Positions 26,215 through 33,707 of a stretch of 64,000 bases of DNA are shown one piece after another. The stretch comes from Chitinophaga filiformis (GTDB taxonomy: Bacteria > Bacteroidota > Bacteroidia > Chitinophagales > Chitinophagaceae), in assembly GCF_900102545.1 (NCBI RefSeq), contig NZ_FNBN01000008.1, forward strand, positions 66,019-130,018, given 5' to 3'. Position numbers and translations under genes: made by a program. The notes under the pieces were generated by a model that was not told the DNA's origin, searched no databases, and saw nothing but the letters and a program-made list of their open reading frames with translations. Position 1 is the first letter of the stretch; the number at the start of each line of letters is the position of its first letter.

Positions 26215-27231
26215 TCAGACAGTCTGGCTGGCTTTTTCCGATGGTGTTTGTGCCTTGTTTAACAAGGGGAGGGCTATCAGGCTACCCAGACCAACAACCA
26301 GCACCAGGAGGGTTTGGGCGGACCAAACAATCCATCCGAAGGCATATGCTGTGGTATCGAGTACCCCATATACCATGAGGGTTCTTTGCACGAGGAACTG
26401 GTAAGCGCCGGTACCGCCGGGTGTTACGATCATCCCTACACTGCCGATGATGAGCACTGCCAGGGCAGCCTTCAGTCCCAGGTAACGGGTTTCCTCCATA
26501 CAGTAGAAGCCCAGGTACATCATGGCGAAGTACATCATCCAGATCAGTATTGAGTAGAAGATAAACCAGCCTTTCTTTTCCATCTGACCGATGGAGCGGA
26601 TACCGTCCCATACGCCATGCGCCAGCGCACGGATCTTGATACCAATGGTAGAACGGGCAATGAGGCGGAAAACAATATAAGTGAGTAATATGAGTACTAT
26701 CAGGGCGCCGATGATGATCAGTGAACGGGAGCTGCCTGCACTACCCAGCTTATTCTCAATCGGATGCCAGATTTCAGCAACGAACAGCCCACCGATTACG
26801 TCTATCTGAATAACGACGGTGATGACCATGAGAATGAGCAGGAGCAGCATGTCGACCGCACGTTCCGCAATCATGGTACCTACCAGTTTATCTACCGGGA
26901 TCTTTTCATAACGCGCTACGATACCGCAGCGGGTCACTTCTCCCAGACGGGGCACCGCCAGGTTGGCCAGGTAGCCTACCATCACGGCAAAGAATGTATT
27001 GAGTGTACCCGGATGGTAGCCCATAGGTTCCATAATGAGCTTCCAGCGGACAGCCCGGTACCAGTGACTGGCAATACCAACTATGATAACAGGGATCAGC
27101 AGCCAGTAATTAGCATGCTCCAGCGAATTGAAGATATCGTCTTTCTCCTTATCGGTAAGATTATGCGTAACAAGCCAGACTAATCCTAGCCCAATGGCTA
27201 AAAAGCAGATAAACTTCAAAAATTTGGGCAT
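26215..27231 (-). CDS. YbhN/LPG-synthase-type transmembrane protein
   Basis: A 338-residue integral membrane protein with seven or eight helices, of the UPF0104/AglD/MprF-flippase-like family (lysylphosphatidylglycerol synthase TM region). Marks are SHWYRAVRWKLIMEP, GYLANLAVPRLGEVTRC and TPGGTGAYQFLVQ. The soluble aminoacyl-transferase domain of MprF is absent, so lipid translocation rather than lysylation is the more likely role. It starts 26 bp after panD and is probably co-transcribed with it. Confidence 0.82.
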   Translation of the reverse strand: MPKFLKFICFLAIGLGLVWLVTHNLTDKEKDDIFNSLEHANYWLLIPVIIVGIASHWYRAVRWKLIMEPMGYHPGTLNTFFAVMVGYLANLAVPRLGEVTRCGIVARYEKIPVDKLVGTMIAERAVDMLLLLILMVITVVIQIDVIGGLFVAEIWHPIENKLGSAGSSRSLIIIGALIVLILLTYIVFRLIARSTIGIKIRALAHGVWDGIRSIGQMEKKGWFIFYSILIWMMYFAMMYLGFYCMEETRYLGLKAALAVLIIGSVGMIVTPGGTGAYQFLVQRTLMVYGVLDTTAYAFGWIVWSAQTLLVLVVGLGSLIALPLLNKAQTPSEKASQTV

Positions 27232-27257
27232 AGTAATAGTCTTTTGGGATCCAGCGG

Positions 27258-27602
27258 TTACAATTTGTTATTTTCTTTCGGGAATATGGCAATGGGAGTA
27301 TGCTTCTTAGCCTCCTCAAAGTCCATAGTAGCGTAAGAGATGATAATAACAGTATCGCCAACCGCGCAGAGGCGGGCAGCGGGGCCATTCATACAAACAA
27401 CACCGGAACCGCGTTTTCCTTTGATGATATAGGTCTCCAGGCGTTCTCCGTTATTGACGTTCACTACCTGAACTTTTTCATATTCAATGAGGTTAGCAGC
27501 GTCCATCAGATCTTCGTCAATAGTAATACTTCCTACGTAGTGTAAGTTTGCTTCAGTGATAACTGCTCTATGTATCTTACTTTTCAGTACTTCAATGTGC
27601 AT
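27258..27602 (-). CDS. panD: Aspartate 1-decarboxylase
   Basis: A 114-residue proenzyme when started at the ATG giving MHIEVLKSKIHRA; an upstream in-frame ATG adds 14 unrelated residues. PanD makes beta-alanine for pantothenate. Self-cleavage between Gly24 and Ser25 in YVGSITID forms the pyruvoyl cofactor. ANLIEYEKVQVVNVNNGER and NGPAARLCAVGD are conserved. panC lies upstream, separated by a REP-like repeat. Confidence 0.97.
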   Translation of the reverse strand: MHIEVLKSKIHRAVITEANLHYVGSITIDEDLMDAANLIEYEKVQVVNVNNGERLETYIIKGKRGSGVVCMNGPAARLCAVGDTVIIISYATMDFEEAKKHTPIAIFPKENNKL

Positions 27603-27689
27603 GATAAAAAATATCCCACTTCCGTGGGTCTGGTGTAAAGGCAAAATTAGGGAAAAAATACAATACGGCGCGCCGTGGTGTTGGCGGTT

Positions 27690-27755
27690 ACCCGGGGTTA
27701 AAAACCCCGCGCTACAAACAATGGGACTCCTACGGAGTCCTATTATGGTTTGTTG
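27690..27755. repeat. REP-like repeat, full copy
   Basis: ACCCGGGGTTAAAAACCCCG stem, CGCTACAAACAATG, then GGACTCC/GGAGTCC around TAC, then TATTATGGTTTGTTGATGG. It is the closest match to the copy at 93-160. It lies between panD and panC, 3' of panC on the minus strand. Confidence 0.78.
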
Positions 27756-27818
27756 ATGGTAGTTTCCCCAAACACCGCAATTAGCGCATTCAGCAGAAGT
27801 TATTTGTTTAACGGCTGA

Positions 27819-28676
27819 TCAGTTTACCTGCATATTGTCAATCAACCTGACATTACTGCTGATCTCCCTGGCGGCTACTACTGCATACAGCGGATCTTTA
27901 CCGGGAGCTGCCGGAAAATCGATGTTACCATCCGGTGCTATGGACACCATGTCGAGATAGTCAACATCGAAGCCGTTGCCTTTCAGCTCGTTAATAGCTT
28001 TGCCTGCTATTTCTTTGAGTGGGGCCTGGGTAAGGTTGTTTTTTATATAGTAAAGTGCACGGGAGATGTGCAGGGCGTTTTGTCTTTCTGTTGGATTGAG
28101 GCGTAGATTACGGCTGCTCATGGCCAGACCGTCCTGTTCACGGAGGGTAGGGCAGATAACCAGCTCAACGTTTAAATGCAATAGTTTGATCAGGCGGTTG
28201 ATTATCAGGCATTGTTGAAAGTCTTTTTGTCCCATGAAGAGCTTGTCAGGCTGTACCAGGTCTAACAGTTTATGTACAACCTGGCCTACACCCTGGAAGT
28301 GACCTGGTCGGTGGGCGCCTTCAAGTACTGTTTCCAGTTCGCCGAAGTCATAGTGCATTTCGGGAGCCAGGCCCTTTGGGTACATTTCCTGCACAGATGG
28401 CAGAAACAGTACATCGTTGCCGGCGGCAGTCAGTTGAAGGATATCCTGGTCTATTGTAATGGGATATTTCTCAAAATCGGCGGGATCATTAAACTGGGTA
28501 GGATTGACAAATATGCTGCACACGACGAGGTCGGTGTTTTCTTTTGCCGCTGCAATAAGGGACAAATGGCCCTGATGCAATGCGCCCATAGTTGGCACAA
28601 AACCAATACGTTTACCCTCTTTCCGTGCTGTTGATAAGTGCCTTTCGAGATCGTCTTTCCGCTTGAACAGATACAT
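27819..28676 (-). CDS. panC: Pantoate-beta-alanine ligase
   Basis: A 285-residue nucleotidyltransferase-fold enzyme joining pantoate and beta-alanine with ATP. The HIGH-type motif is GALHQGHLSL (residues 31-40) after GFVPTM. Other motifs are CSIFVNPTQFN, KLFMGQKDFQQ and GLAMSSRNLRL (the KMSKS-like loop). It is divergent from the GT5-like gene, 109 bp away. Confidence 0.96.
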   Translation of the reverse strand: MYLFKRKDDLERHLSTARKEGKRIGFVPTMGALHQGHLSLIAAAKENTDLVVCSIFVNPTQFNDPADFEKYPITIDQDILQLTAAGNDVLFLPSVQEMYPKGLAPEMHYDFGELETVLEGAHRPGHFQGVGQVVHKLLDLVQPDKLFMGQKDFQQCLIINRLIKLLHLNVELVICPTLREQDGLAMSSRNLRLNPTERQNALHISRALYYIKNNLTQAPLKEIAGKAINELKGNGFDVDYLDMVSIAPDGNIDFPAAPGKDPLYAVVAAREISSNVRLIDNMQVN

Positions 28677-28710
28677 AATTTATTGCTTAAAAGGATGTTA
28701 AAAGTGCCAA

Positions 28711-28745
28711 TTTGTCTTTTCTTCCGTTAAAAATCCGTAATTTTG
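28711..28745 (+). promoter_or_regulatory. Promoter of the GT5-like gene
   Basis: TTTG (28711-28714) and TAATTTTG (28738-28745) are spaced by 23 bases, an exact consensus fit. The start codon lies 40 bp downstream. Confidence 0.6.
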
Positions 28746-28785
28746 CAAACCAAATTAAAAATTACTGCATTAATATCAGCATTAG

Positions 28786-29604
28786 ATGTCCACAAAGAAA
28801 CGAATTCTTTTTATTGCTCAGGAAATGTCGCCTTATCTGGAATTAACAGAGTATGCGAATATGGTCAATAAAATGGCAATTAAGTCCAATGAGTCCGGGC
28901 TGGAAGTGCGGGTGATCATGCCCCGGTTTGGCATTATCAACGAAAGAAGGCACCGGTTACACGAGGTGGTAAGACTGTCTGGCATTAACATTGTGATAGA
29001 GGGTGACGATTATCCGTTGATTATCAAGGTGGCATCATTGCCCAACGCCCGTTTGCAGGTTTATTTCCTGGACAATGAAGATTACTTCAAGCGTAAGACA
29101 TTGTTCACGGACGAAAACGAGCAATTCTATGACGATAATGCAGCCCGTGCAGTATTTTTCTGTAAAGGAGCGCTGGAAACAGTAAAGAAGTTTGGCTGGC
29201 CGCCGGACATTATTCACTGTAGCGGATGGATGACTTCACTGATTCCTTTATACCTGAAGACTGCTTACAAGAAAGAACCGGTATTCGCTCATTCCAAAGT
29301 GGTATATTCCATGGAGCCCAATTCCTTTAAGGAAAAACTGGGCGCAGGCTTTGTGAAGAAAGCTACCATCAGTACCCAGATCAAAGAAAAAGACCTGGAG
29401 TTATATAAGGAAGGTACCAACAGTGCACTGAACAGAGGTGCCGGTAAATATGCCGATGCCGTGGTACTGGCAGGTGAAAAGACAGAAAAGAAAGTAGTGG
29501 ATGAGCTGAAAGCGGAAAAAGGTAAGATCATTCTCCCTTACAAAAAGGATAATGAAGATCTCGCAGACTATCTGCAACTGTATACGCAGCTACTTGGAAA
29601 ATAA
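28786..29604 (+). CDS. Short glycogen/starch-synthase-like protein (GT5 N-terminal half)
   Basis: A 272-residue protein resembling only the N-terminal Rossmann domain of GT5 glycogen synthases, which are usually near 480 residues. ILFIAQEMSPYLELTEYANMV, EVRVIMPRFGIINER, VYFLDNEDYF and PDIIHCSGWMTSLIPLYLK line up with that domain. The C-terminal ADP-glucose-binding half is missing, and the usual KTGG loop near the start is replaced by LELTEYAN. It may therefore not be a catalyst. The reading frame is intact and followed by a terminator, so this is not a fresh truncation. Confidence 0.75.
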   Translation: MSTKKRILFIAQEMSPYLELTEYANMVNKMAIKSNESGLEVRVIMPRFGIINERRHRLHEVVRLSGINIVIEGDDYPLIIKVASLPNARLQVYFLDNEDYFKRKTLFTDENEQFYDDNAARAVFFCKGALETVKKFGWPPDIIHCSGWMTSLIPLYLKTAYKKEPVFAHSKVVYSMEPNSFKEKLGAGFVKKATISTQIKEKDLELYKEGTNSALNRGAGKYADAVVLAGEKTEKKVVDELKAEKGKIILPYKKDNEDLADYLQLYTQLLGK

Positions 29605-29619
29605 TTCTTTCTCTACAGA

Positions 29620-29649
29620 AAAGCCTCGTTCCGAACGGGGCTTTTTTTA
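29620..29649 (+). terminator. Terminator of the GT5-like gene
   Basis: Hairpin AAGCCTCGTTC/CGAACGGGGCTT followed by a run of seven T, 16 bp after the stop codon. Confidence 0.88.
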
Positions 29650-29682
29650 TTCTCTGAAAAGTTCATTCTCAAACTATTTTCC

Positions 29683-29690
29683 TATTTTTG
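29683..29690 (+). promoter_or_regulatory. Candidate -7 box of metK (TATTTTTG)
   Basis: TATTTTTG matches TAnnTTTG exactly and is 91 bp upstream of the metK start. No convincing -33 TTTG at normal spacing. The 85-base leader shows no riboswitch structure that I can recognise. Confidence 0.45.
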
Positions 29691-29781
29691 CCGCAGTTTA
29701 CCATGAGGCATACCACCAAAATGCAAAAAGTTGGTAAATTGTACTTTAAATACTAATCTAAAAGCGAAATTCAATTATTTT

Positions 29782-31035
29782 ATGCCTTATTTATTTACCT
29801 CAGAATCTGTTTCCGAAGGCCATCCGGATAAAGTGGCCGATCAGATATCCGACGCACTAATTGATCATTTCCTTGCTTATGATACTACATCAAAAGTGGC
29901 GTGTGAAACGTTGGTGACAACTGGTCAGGTGGTACTGGCCGGTGAAGTAAAATCTGAAGCTTACCTGGATGTGCAGGAAATTGCTCGTGAGGTAATCCGT
30001 AAGATAGGGTATACTAAGAGCGAATACATGTTCGAAGCTAACTCCTGTGGTATCTTCTCTGCTATTCATGAGCAGTCACCAGATATCAACCAGGGCGTTG
30101 AACGTAAGAACCCTGAAGAACAGGGCGCCGGCGACCAGGGTATGATGTTCGGTTACGCCACCCGCGAAACTGAGAACTATATGCCACTGGCTCTGGACCT
30201 CGCTCACAAGCTGCTGATCGAACTCGCTGCTATCCGCCGCGAAAATAAAGAGATTGCTTACCTGCGTCCTGATGCCAAGTCACAGGTAACGATCGAATAC
30301 TCTGACGATAACAGGCCTGTTCGTATTGACACCATCGTTATTTCTACACAGCACGATGATTTCGATTCTGAAGACAAGATGTTAGCGAAGATCAAGAGTG
30401 ACATGATCAACATCCTGATCCCGCGCGTAAAGGCTCAGCTGAAACCTGAATTACAGGCACTGTTCAATGACAAGATCACTTATCATATCAACCCAACCGG
30501 TAAGTTCGTGATCGGTGGTCCTCACGGTGATACCGGCTTGACTGGCCGTAAGATCATCGTTGATACCTACGGTGGTAAAGGTGCTCACGGTGGTGGTGCA
30601 TTCTCCGGTAAAGATCCTTCCAAAGTAGACCGTTCTGCGGCTTATGCTACCCGTCACATTGCCAAAAACCTGGTAGCTGCAGGTCTTTGCGATGAAGCGC
30701 TGGTACAGGTATCCTACGCAATCGGTGTGGCTAAACCTTGTGGTCTCTTCATCGATACGCGTGGCACTGCCAAGGTAAAAATGAGCGATGGCGATATCGC
30801 AAGAAAGGTAGAAGAGATCTTCGACCTGCGTCCTTACGCTATCGAGCAGCGTCTGAAACTGCGTAATCCTATCTACAGCGATACAGCTGCTTATGGTCAC
30901 ATGGGCCGCGACAGCAGAGTAGTTACCAAAGTGTTCAACAAGGGTAAAAAGAATGAGAAGAAAGTAGAAGTGGAGCTGTTTACCTGGGAGAAACTGGATT
31001 ATGTTGAAAAAGTAAAATCAGCTTTCGGATTGTAA
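29782..31035 (+). CDS. metK: S-adenosylmethionine synthetase
   Basis: A 417-residue enzyme making SAM from methionine and ATP. I use the ATG giving MPYLFTSESVSEGHPDK, the family start; an upstream in-frame ATG adds 17 foreign residues. Motifs: GHPDKVADQISDA (ATP site), GAGDQGMMFGYA, GGPHGDTGLTGRK, and GGGAFSGKDPSKVDRS (P-loop-like). It is slightly longer than E. coli MetK because of loops typical of this phylum. A terminator hairpin follows. Confidence 0.97.
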   Translation: MPYLFTSESVSEGHPDKVADQISDALIDHFLAYDTTSKVACETLVTTGQVVLAGEVKSEAYLDVQEIAREVIRKIGYTKSEYMFEANSCGIFSAIHEQSPDINQGVERKNPEEQGAGDQGMMFGYATRETENYMPLALDLAHKLLIELAAIRRENKEIAYLRPDAKSQVTIEYSDDNRPVRIDTIVISTQHDDFDSEDKMLAKIKSDMINILIPRVKAQLKPELQALFNDKITYHINPTGKFVIGGPHGDTGLTGRKIIVDTYGGKGAHGGGAFSGKDPSKVDRSAAYATRHIAKNLVAAGLCDEALVQVSYAIGVAKPCGLFIDTRGTAKVKMSDGDIARKVEEIFDLRPYAIEQRLKLRNPIYSDTAAYGHMGRDSRVVTKVFNKGKKNEKKVEVELFTWEKLDYVEKVKSAFGL

Positions 31036-31061
31036 GAATATCCGCTGGTAAATAATTTTAA

Positions 31062-31094
31062 GAACCGTCTCATGTACAGTGAGGCGGTTTTTTG
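31062..31094 (+). terminator. Terminator of metK
   Basis: Hairpin AACCGTCTCA/TGAGGCGGTT with a seven-base loop and a following T run, about 27 bp after the metK stop. Confidence 0.85.
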
Positions 31095-31140
31095 TTATAT
31101 TTAGAATCCACCTGTTTCCTGATCATCAAGATAGCATATT

Positions 31141-31578
31141 ATGGATAACTTCATGAAAGCCGCCATAGAAGAGGCCTTAAAAGGCCTGAACGAGGGTGGC
31201 ATCCCCATTGGATCTGTGCTTGTACATAAAGGCGAGATCATTGGTCGTGGACACAACCGCAGGGTACAGAAAGGCAGTGTTATCCTGCATGGTGAGATGG
31301 ATGCGCTGGAGAATGCCGGCCGGCTTCCAGCGGCCACTTACAGGGAGTGTGTACTGTATACAACCTTATCGCCCTGCCCGATGTGCACGGGCGCTATACT
31401 GCTATACGGTATCCCAAAGGTGGTGATTGGCGAGAACCAGACATTCATGGGTGCGGAGGAACTGCTGAAAGCCAGTAATGTGGAGTTGACAGTGGAAAAT
31501 GATAAAGAATGTATTGAGATGATGCAGACGTTCATTCAGCAACATCCGGTGCTCTGGAACGAGGATATAGGTGAATAA
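31141..31578 (+). CDS. Yeast-type cytosine deaminase
   Basis: A 145-residue zinc deaminase. The zinc and catalytic residues His50, Glu52, Cys79 and Cys82 are in HGEMDAL and TTLSPCPMCTGAI. From recall of Saccharomyces Fcy1, they sit at a constant offset of 12 from its His62, Glu64, Cys91 and Cys94. Asn39 and Phe102 match its Asn51 and Phe114 at the same offset. The end WNEDIGE matches the yeast C-terminal WFEDIGE, whose Trp and Asp close over the cytosine. This points to pyrimidine salvage (cytosine to uracil) rather than tRNA editing by TadA or guanine deamination. It is a single gene between two terminators. Confidence 0.85.
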   Translation: MDNFMKAAIEEALKGLNEGGIPIGSVLVHKGEIIGRGHNRRVQKGSVILHGEMDALENAGRLPAATYRECVLYTTLSPCPMCTGAILLYGIPKVVIGENQTFMGAEELLKASNVELTVENDKECIEMMQTFIQQHPVLWNEDIGE

Positions 31579-31579
31579 A

Positions 31580-31614
31580 AAAGGAGCTGCCCCGGTATGG
31601 GACAGTCCTTTTCG
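31580..31614 (+). terminator. Probable terminator of the cytosine deaminase gene
   Basis: An A run and AAGGA..GCCC pair imperfectly with GGGA..TCCTTTT (31599-31612), right after the stop codon. The symmetry suggests it works in both directions, although the stem has mismatches. Confidence 0.55.
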
Positions 31615-31760
31615 TTGCTTGTGGACGGTTTATCAATAAGCAGTTAAAGTATTTCTTTTCTTCAGGGCCCGATTGTAAAGTCGCAGGCGTATGCTGTCAG
31701 CTGATATCTAACCATGCTGCTTCTCCAGCGTTTAAGCAGCGCCGTAAACCTGTCCGGGGC

Positions 31761-32543
31761 TTAATTCTTCCTCTTATATTGCAGCATCCATTCGTAGATG
31801 CTCAAATTGTCGGTACTGTCCCTATAAGCAGGATCATAGAACTCATGCCAGCCGGTATGTGCTTTTTCGTGTTTTGTAAGCTTTACAAGGCCTTTTTGAT
31901 AGTGGTTGGTACTATCTATGCAACGGAGGATGTTCTCCAGGAATTGGGGCTCCGCAGTGCCGGCAAAGTACCATGCATGGAGTCCTGCATCTGACACGAG
32001 TTTAAACCTGCCGTAATTTTCCGGGTACAGGGGCGCCGGCGACATAGGCACTGTAGCTGCCAGACGGGAGGTCAGGTGTTTACTTTCCGTCATAGACATC
32101 AGCGTACACCATCCGCCTGCGCTGTAGCCTGTGAGATAAATGCGGTCGGCGTCAACCGGGTATTTCTTCAATACATCATCCAGGATAAATTCCAGTTGTT
32201 GTGGATTGATCCCCCAGCTTTCAGCCAGCGGCGCCAGTACCATGAACTTATAGAGCTTGCCATCTGTTTTGGCGACCGCCTCTATCTTGCGGCCTTCTTT
32301 GATCTGACGGGGAATACCCTCCCTGAACAGTTTGGAAATGTCGTGACCTGCGATGCTTTTTCCATGAAAACAGATAATCAGTGGAAACTTCTCCTTAGGT
32401 TTTCCCTGCGGAACATGTAGTAATGCCGGCACCTGATGCCATGGATCGGTTGGGACAATTATCTGCCTGAATGCGTCCGGAAGACCTGGTGCGCCTGCGA
32501 TACCTGGGATAGACAGCATCGCAAGAAGTAATACTTTTTTCAT
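31761..32543 (-). CDS. Secreted alpha/beta-hydrolase (PHB-depolymerase-like esterase)
   Basis: A 260-residue protein with a signal peptide (about residues 1-18) and an esterase fold. LIICFHGKS is the oxyanion strand, GYSAGGWCTLMSM holds the nucleophile Ser, and the late His is in HEKAHTGWHEF. It resembles the esterase modules at the start of the 2327-residue protein and of the partial gene at the right edge. Likely substrates are acyl groups on polysaccharide or other esters outside the cytoplasm. It is the last gene of the leftward exopolysaccharide operon, 3 bp after an acyltransferase. Confidence 0.82.
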   Translation of the reverse strand: MKKVLLLAMLSIPGIAGAPGLPDAFRQIIVPTDPWHQVPALLHVPQGKPKEKFPLIICFHGKSIAGHDISKLFREGIPRQIKEGRKIEAVAKTDGKLYKFMVLAPLAESWGINPQQLEFILDDVLKKYPVDADRIYLTGYSAGGWCTLMSMTESKHLTSRLAATVPMSPAPLYPENYGRFKLVSDAGLHAWYFAGTAEPQFLENILRCIDSTNHYQKGLVKLTKHEKAHTGWHEFYDPAYRDSTDNLSIYEWMLQYKRKN

Positions 32544-32546
32544 TGT

Positions 32547-33707
32547 TTAATTTTTTGTGCTGAGTGTGGTGGCTTTCACCGGTATGTTGCCGGTAGTGAA
32601 TTTATCTTTAAGTTGAGTAAATCGTTGTTCAATGAAATGAAAGCTGCATAGTGCGAAAGCATACACTACCGGTACGTCTATCAGGAATAACCAGTACTTG
32701 TTGCTTTCGCTGACGGGTATCCATCGTTCTACCAGCTGCGTTTGTATGACCCAATGCAAAATGTACATACCGTAAGAGACTTTCCCGATAGCTACCAGGA
32801 TATTGTTCTCAAATATTTTCTTTACAAAATTACCGGGCATACTGCTGTAGGAGGAAACCAGTAACAGCAGCAGGGAAGCGGTAAACAGGTTCAGCACCGT
32901 ATAATACCATACATGCTGATAACTGTTCACATCCCCGAAATTGTACCCCATAGAGGTGGGCAGCGAGTGCCCATGACTTTCGAACAGGTAATTAGCCATA
33001 CCTGCGCCCAAAGCCAGTATACAGCACAGCGCGAATAGCCATTCAGGCCGTTTGATCCTGTCTTTCAGTCCCAGCAACGGAATGGCCGTTCCTGTAAAGA
33101 AGGCATCCAGGTGACTGAGTGGAAACCAGTAAATCACGTCAAATACCTCGAAGGAGGTCTTGCCATGTTGCGCCAGGTAATTACCGAAAGACCAGCGGAA
33201 GAGCGGACCGGCTACCAGTACCACTACCAGCAGCCGCCGGAGAGAGAGCCTGGAAAGCAGGAAAACAATGAAAGGGAAGAACAGGTAAAACTGCTCTTCG
33301 ACACAGAGAGACCAGAAATGCGTGTACACCGGGCTTTCATGCCAGCTGTTACTGATCCTGGTCAGGTTGAAGGTATAGGAGTATAAGTAGGGCAAGTCCC
33401 TGAAATAACCCGGAGGAAAAGCTGTAAACAGGCAGATGACTACAAATGCAGTGAGGTAAATGTAGTACAGGGGGAAAATGCGCAGGCTTCTCCTGATCCA
33501 GAATTTTTTGAGGCGTTGGGACAATGGGGATGGTTTATCCTTTTCTTTCAGTAGTATACTGCTGATCAGGAAGCCGGAGAGTACAAAGAAAAGCTGTACC
33601 CCCATCCAGCCAAAGCGGATCACGCCGAAATGGAATGCCATTACCAGCAGTATCGCAATGGCGCGGATGCCATCCAGGCTTTTAATATAGTTGGTCTGTG
33701 TTTGCAT
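32547..33707 (-). CDS. Acyltransferase 3 family membrane protein (OafA-like)
   Basis: A 386-residue integral membrane O-acyltransferase with about ten helices. It begins KSLDGIRAIAILLVMAFHFG, with the conserved His of the family, then GVQLFFVLSGFLISSIL and FWIRRSLRIFPLYYIYL. Such enzymes move acetyl or other acyl groups onto sugars. Its ATG overlaps the stop of the upstream gene by one base (TAATG at 33705-33709), a sign of coupled translation. The esterase next to it could remove the group it adds. Confidence 0.9.
   Translation of the reverse strand: MQTQTNYIKSLDGIRAIAILLVMAFHFGVIRFGWMGVQLFFVLSGFLISSILLKEKDKPSPLSQRLKKFWIRRSLRIFPLYYIYLTAFVVICLFTAFPPGYFRDLPYLYSYTFNLTRISNSWHESPVYTHFWSLCVEEQFYLFFPFIVFLLSRLSLRRLLVVVLVAGPLFRWSFGNYLAQHGKTSFEVFDVIYWFPLSHLDAFFTGTAIPLLGLKDRIKRPEWLFALCCILALGAGMANYLFESHGHSLPTSMGYNFGDVNSYQHVWYYTVLNLFTASLLLLLVSSYSSMPGNFVKKIFENNILVAIGKVSYGMYILHWVIQTQLVERWIPVSESNKYWLFLIDVPVVYAFALCSFHFIEQRFTQLKDKFTTGNIPVKATTLSTKN

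Noticed and set aside
29690..29781. SAM riboswitch upstream of metK
   Set aside because: The leader is short and AT-rich and shows no conserved SAM-aptamer motifs that I can recognise.
31141..31578. tRNA adenosine deaminase TadA
   Set aside because: The constant-offset match to yeast Fcy1, including the C-terminal WxEDIGE, fits cytosine deaminase better than TadA.
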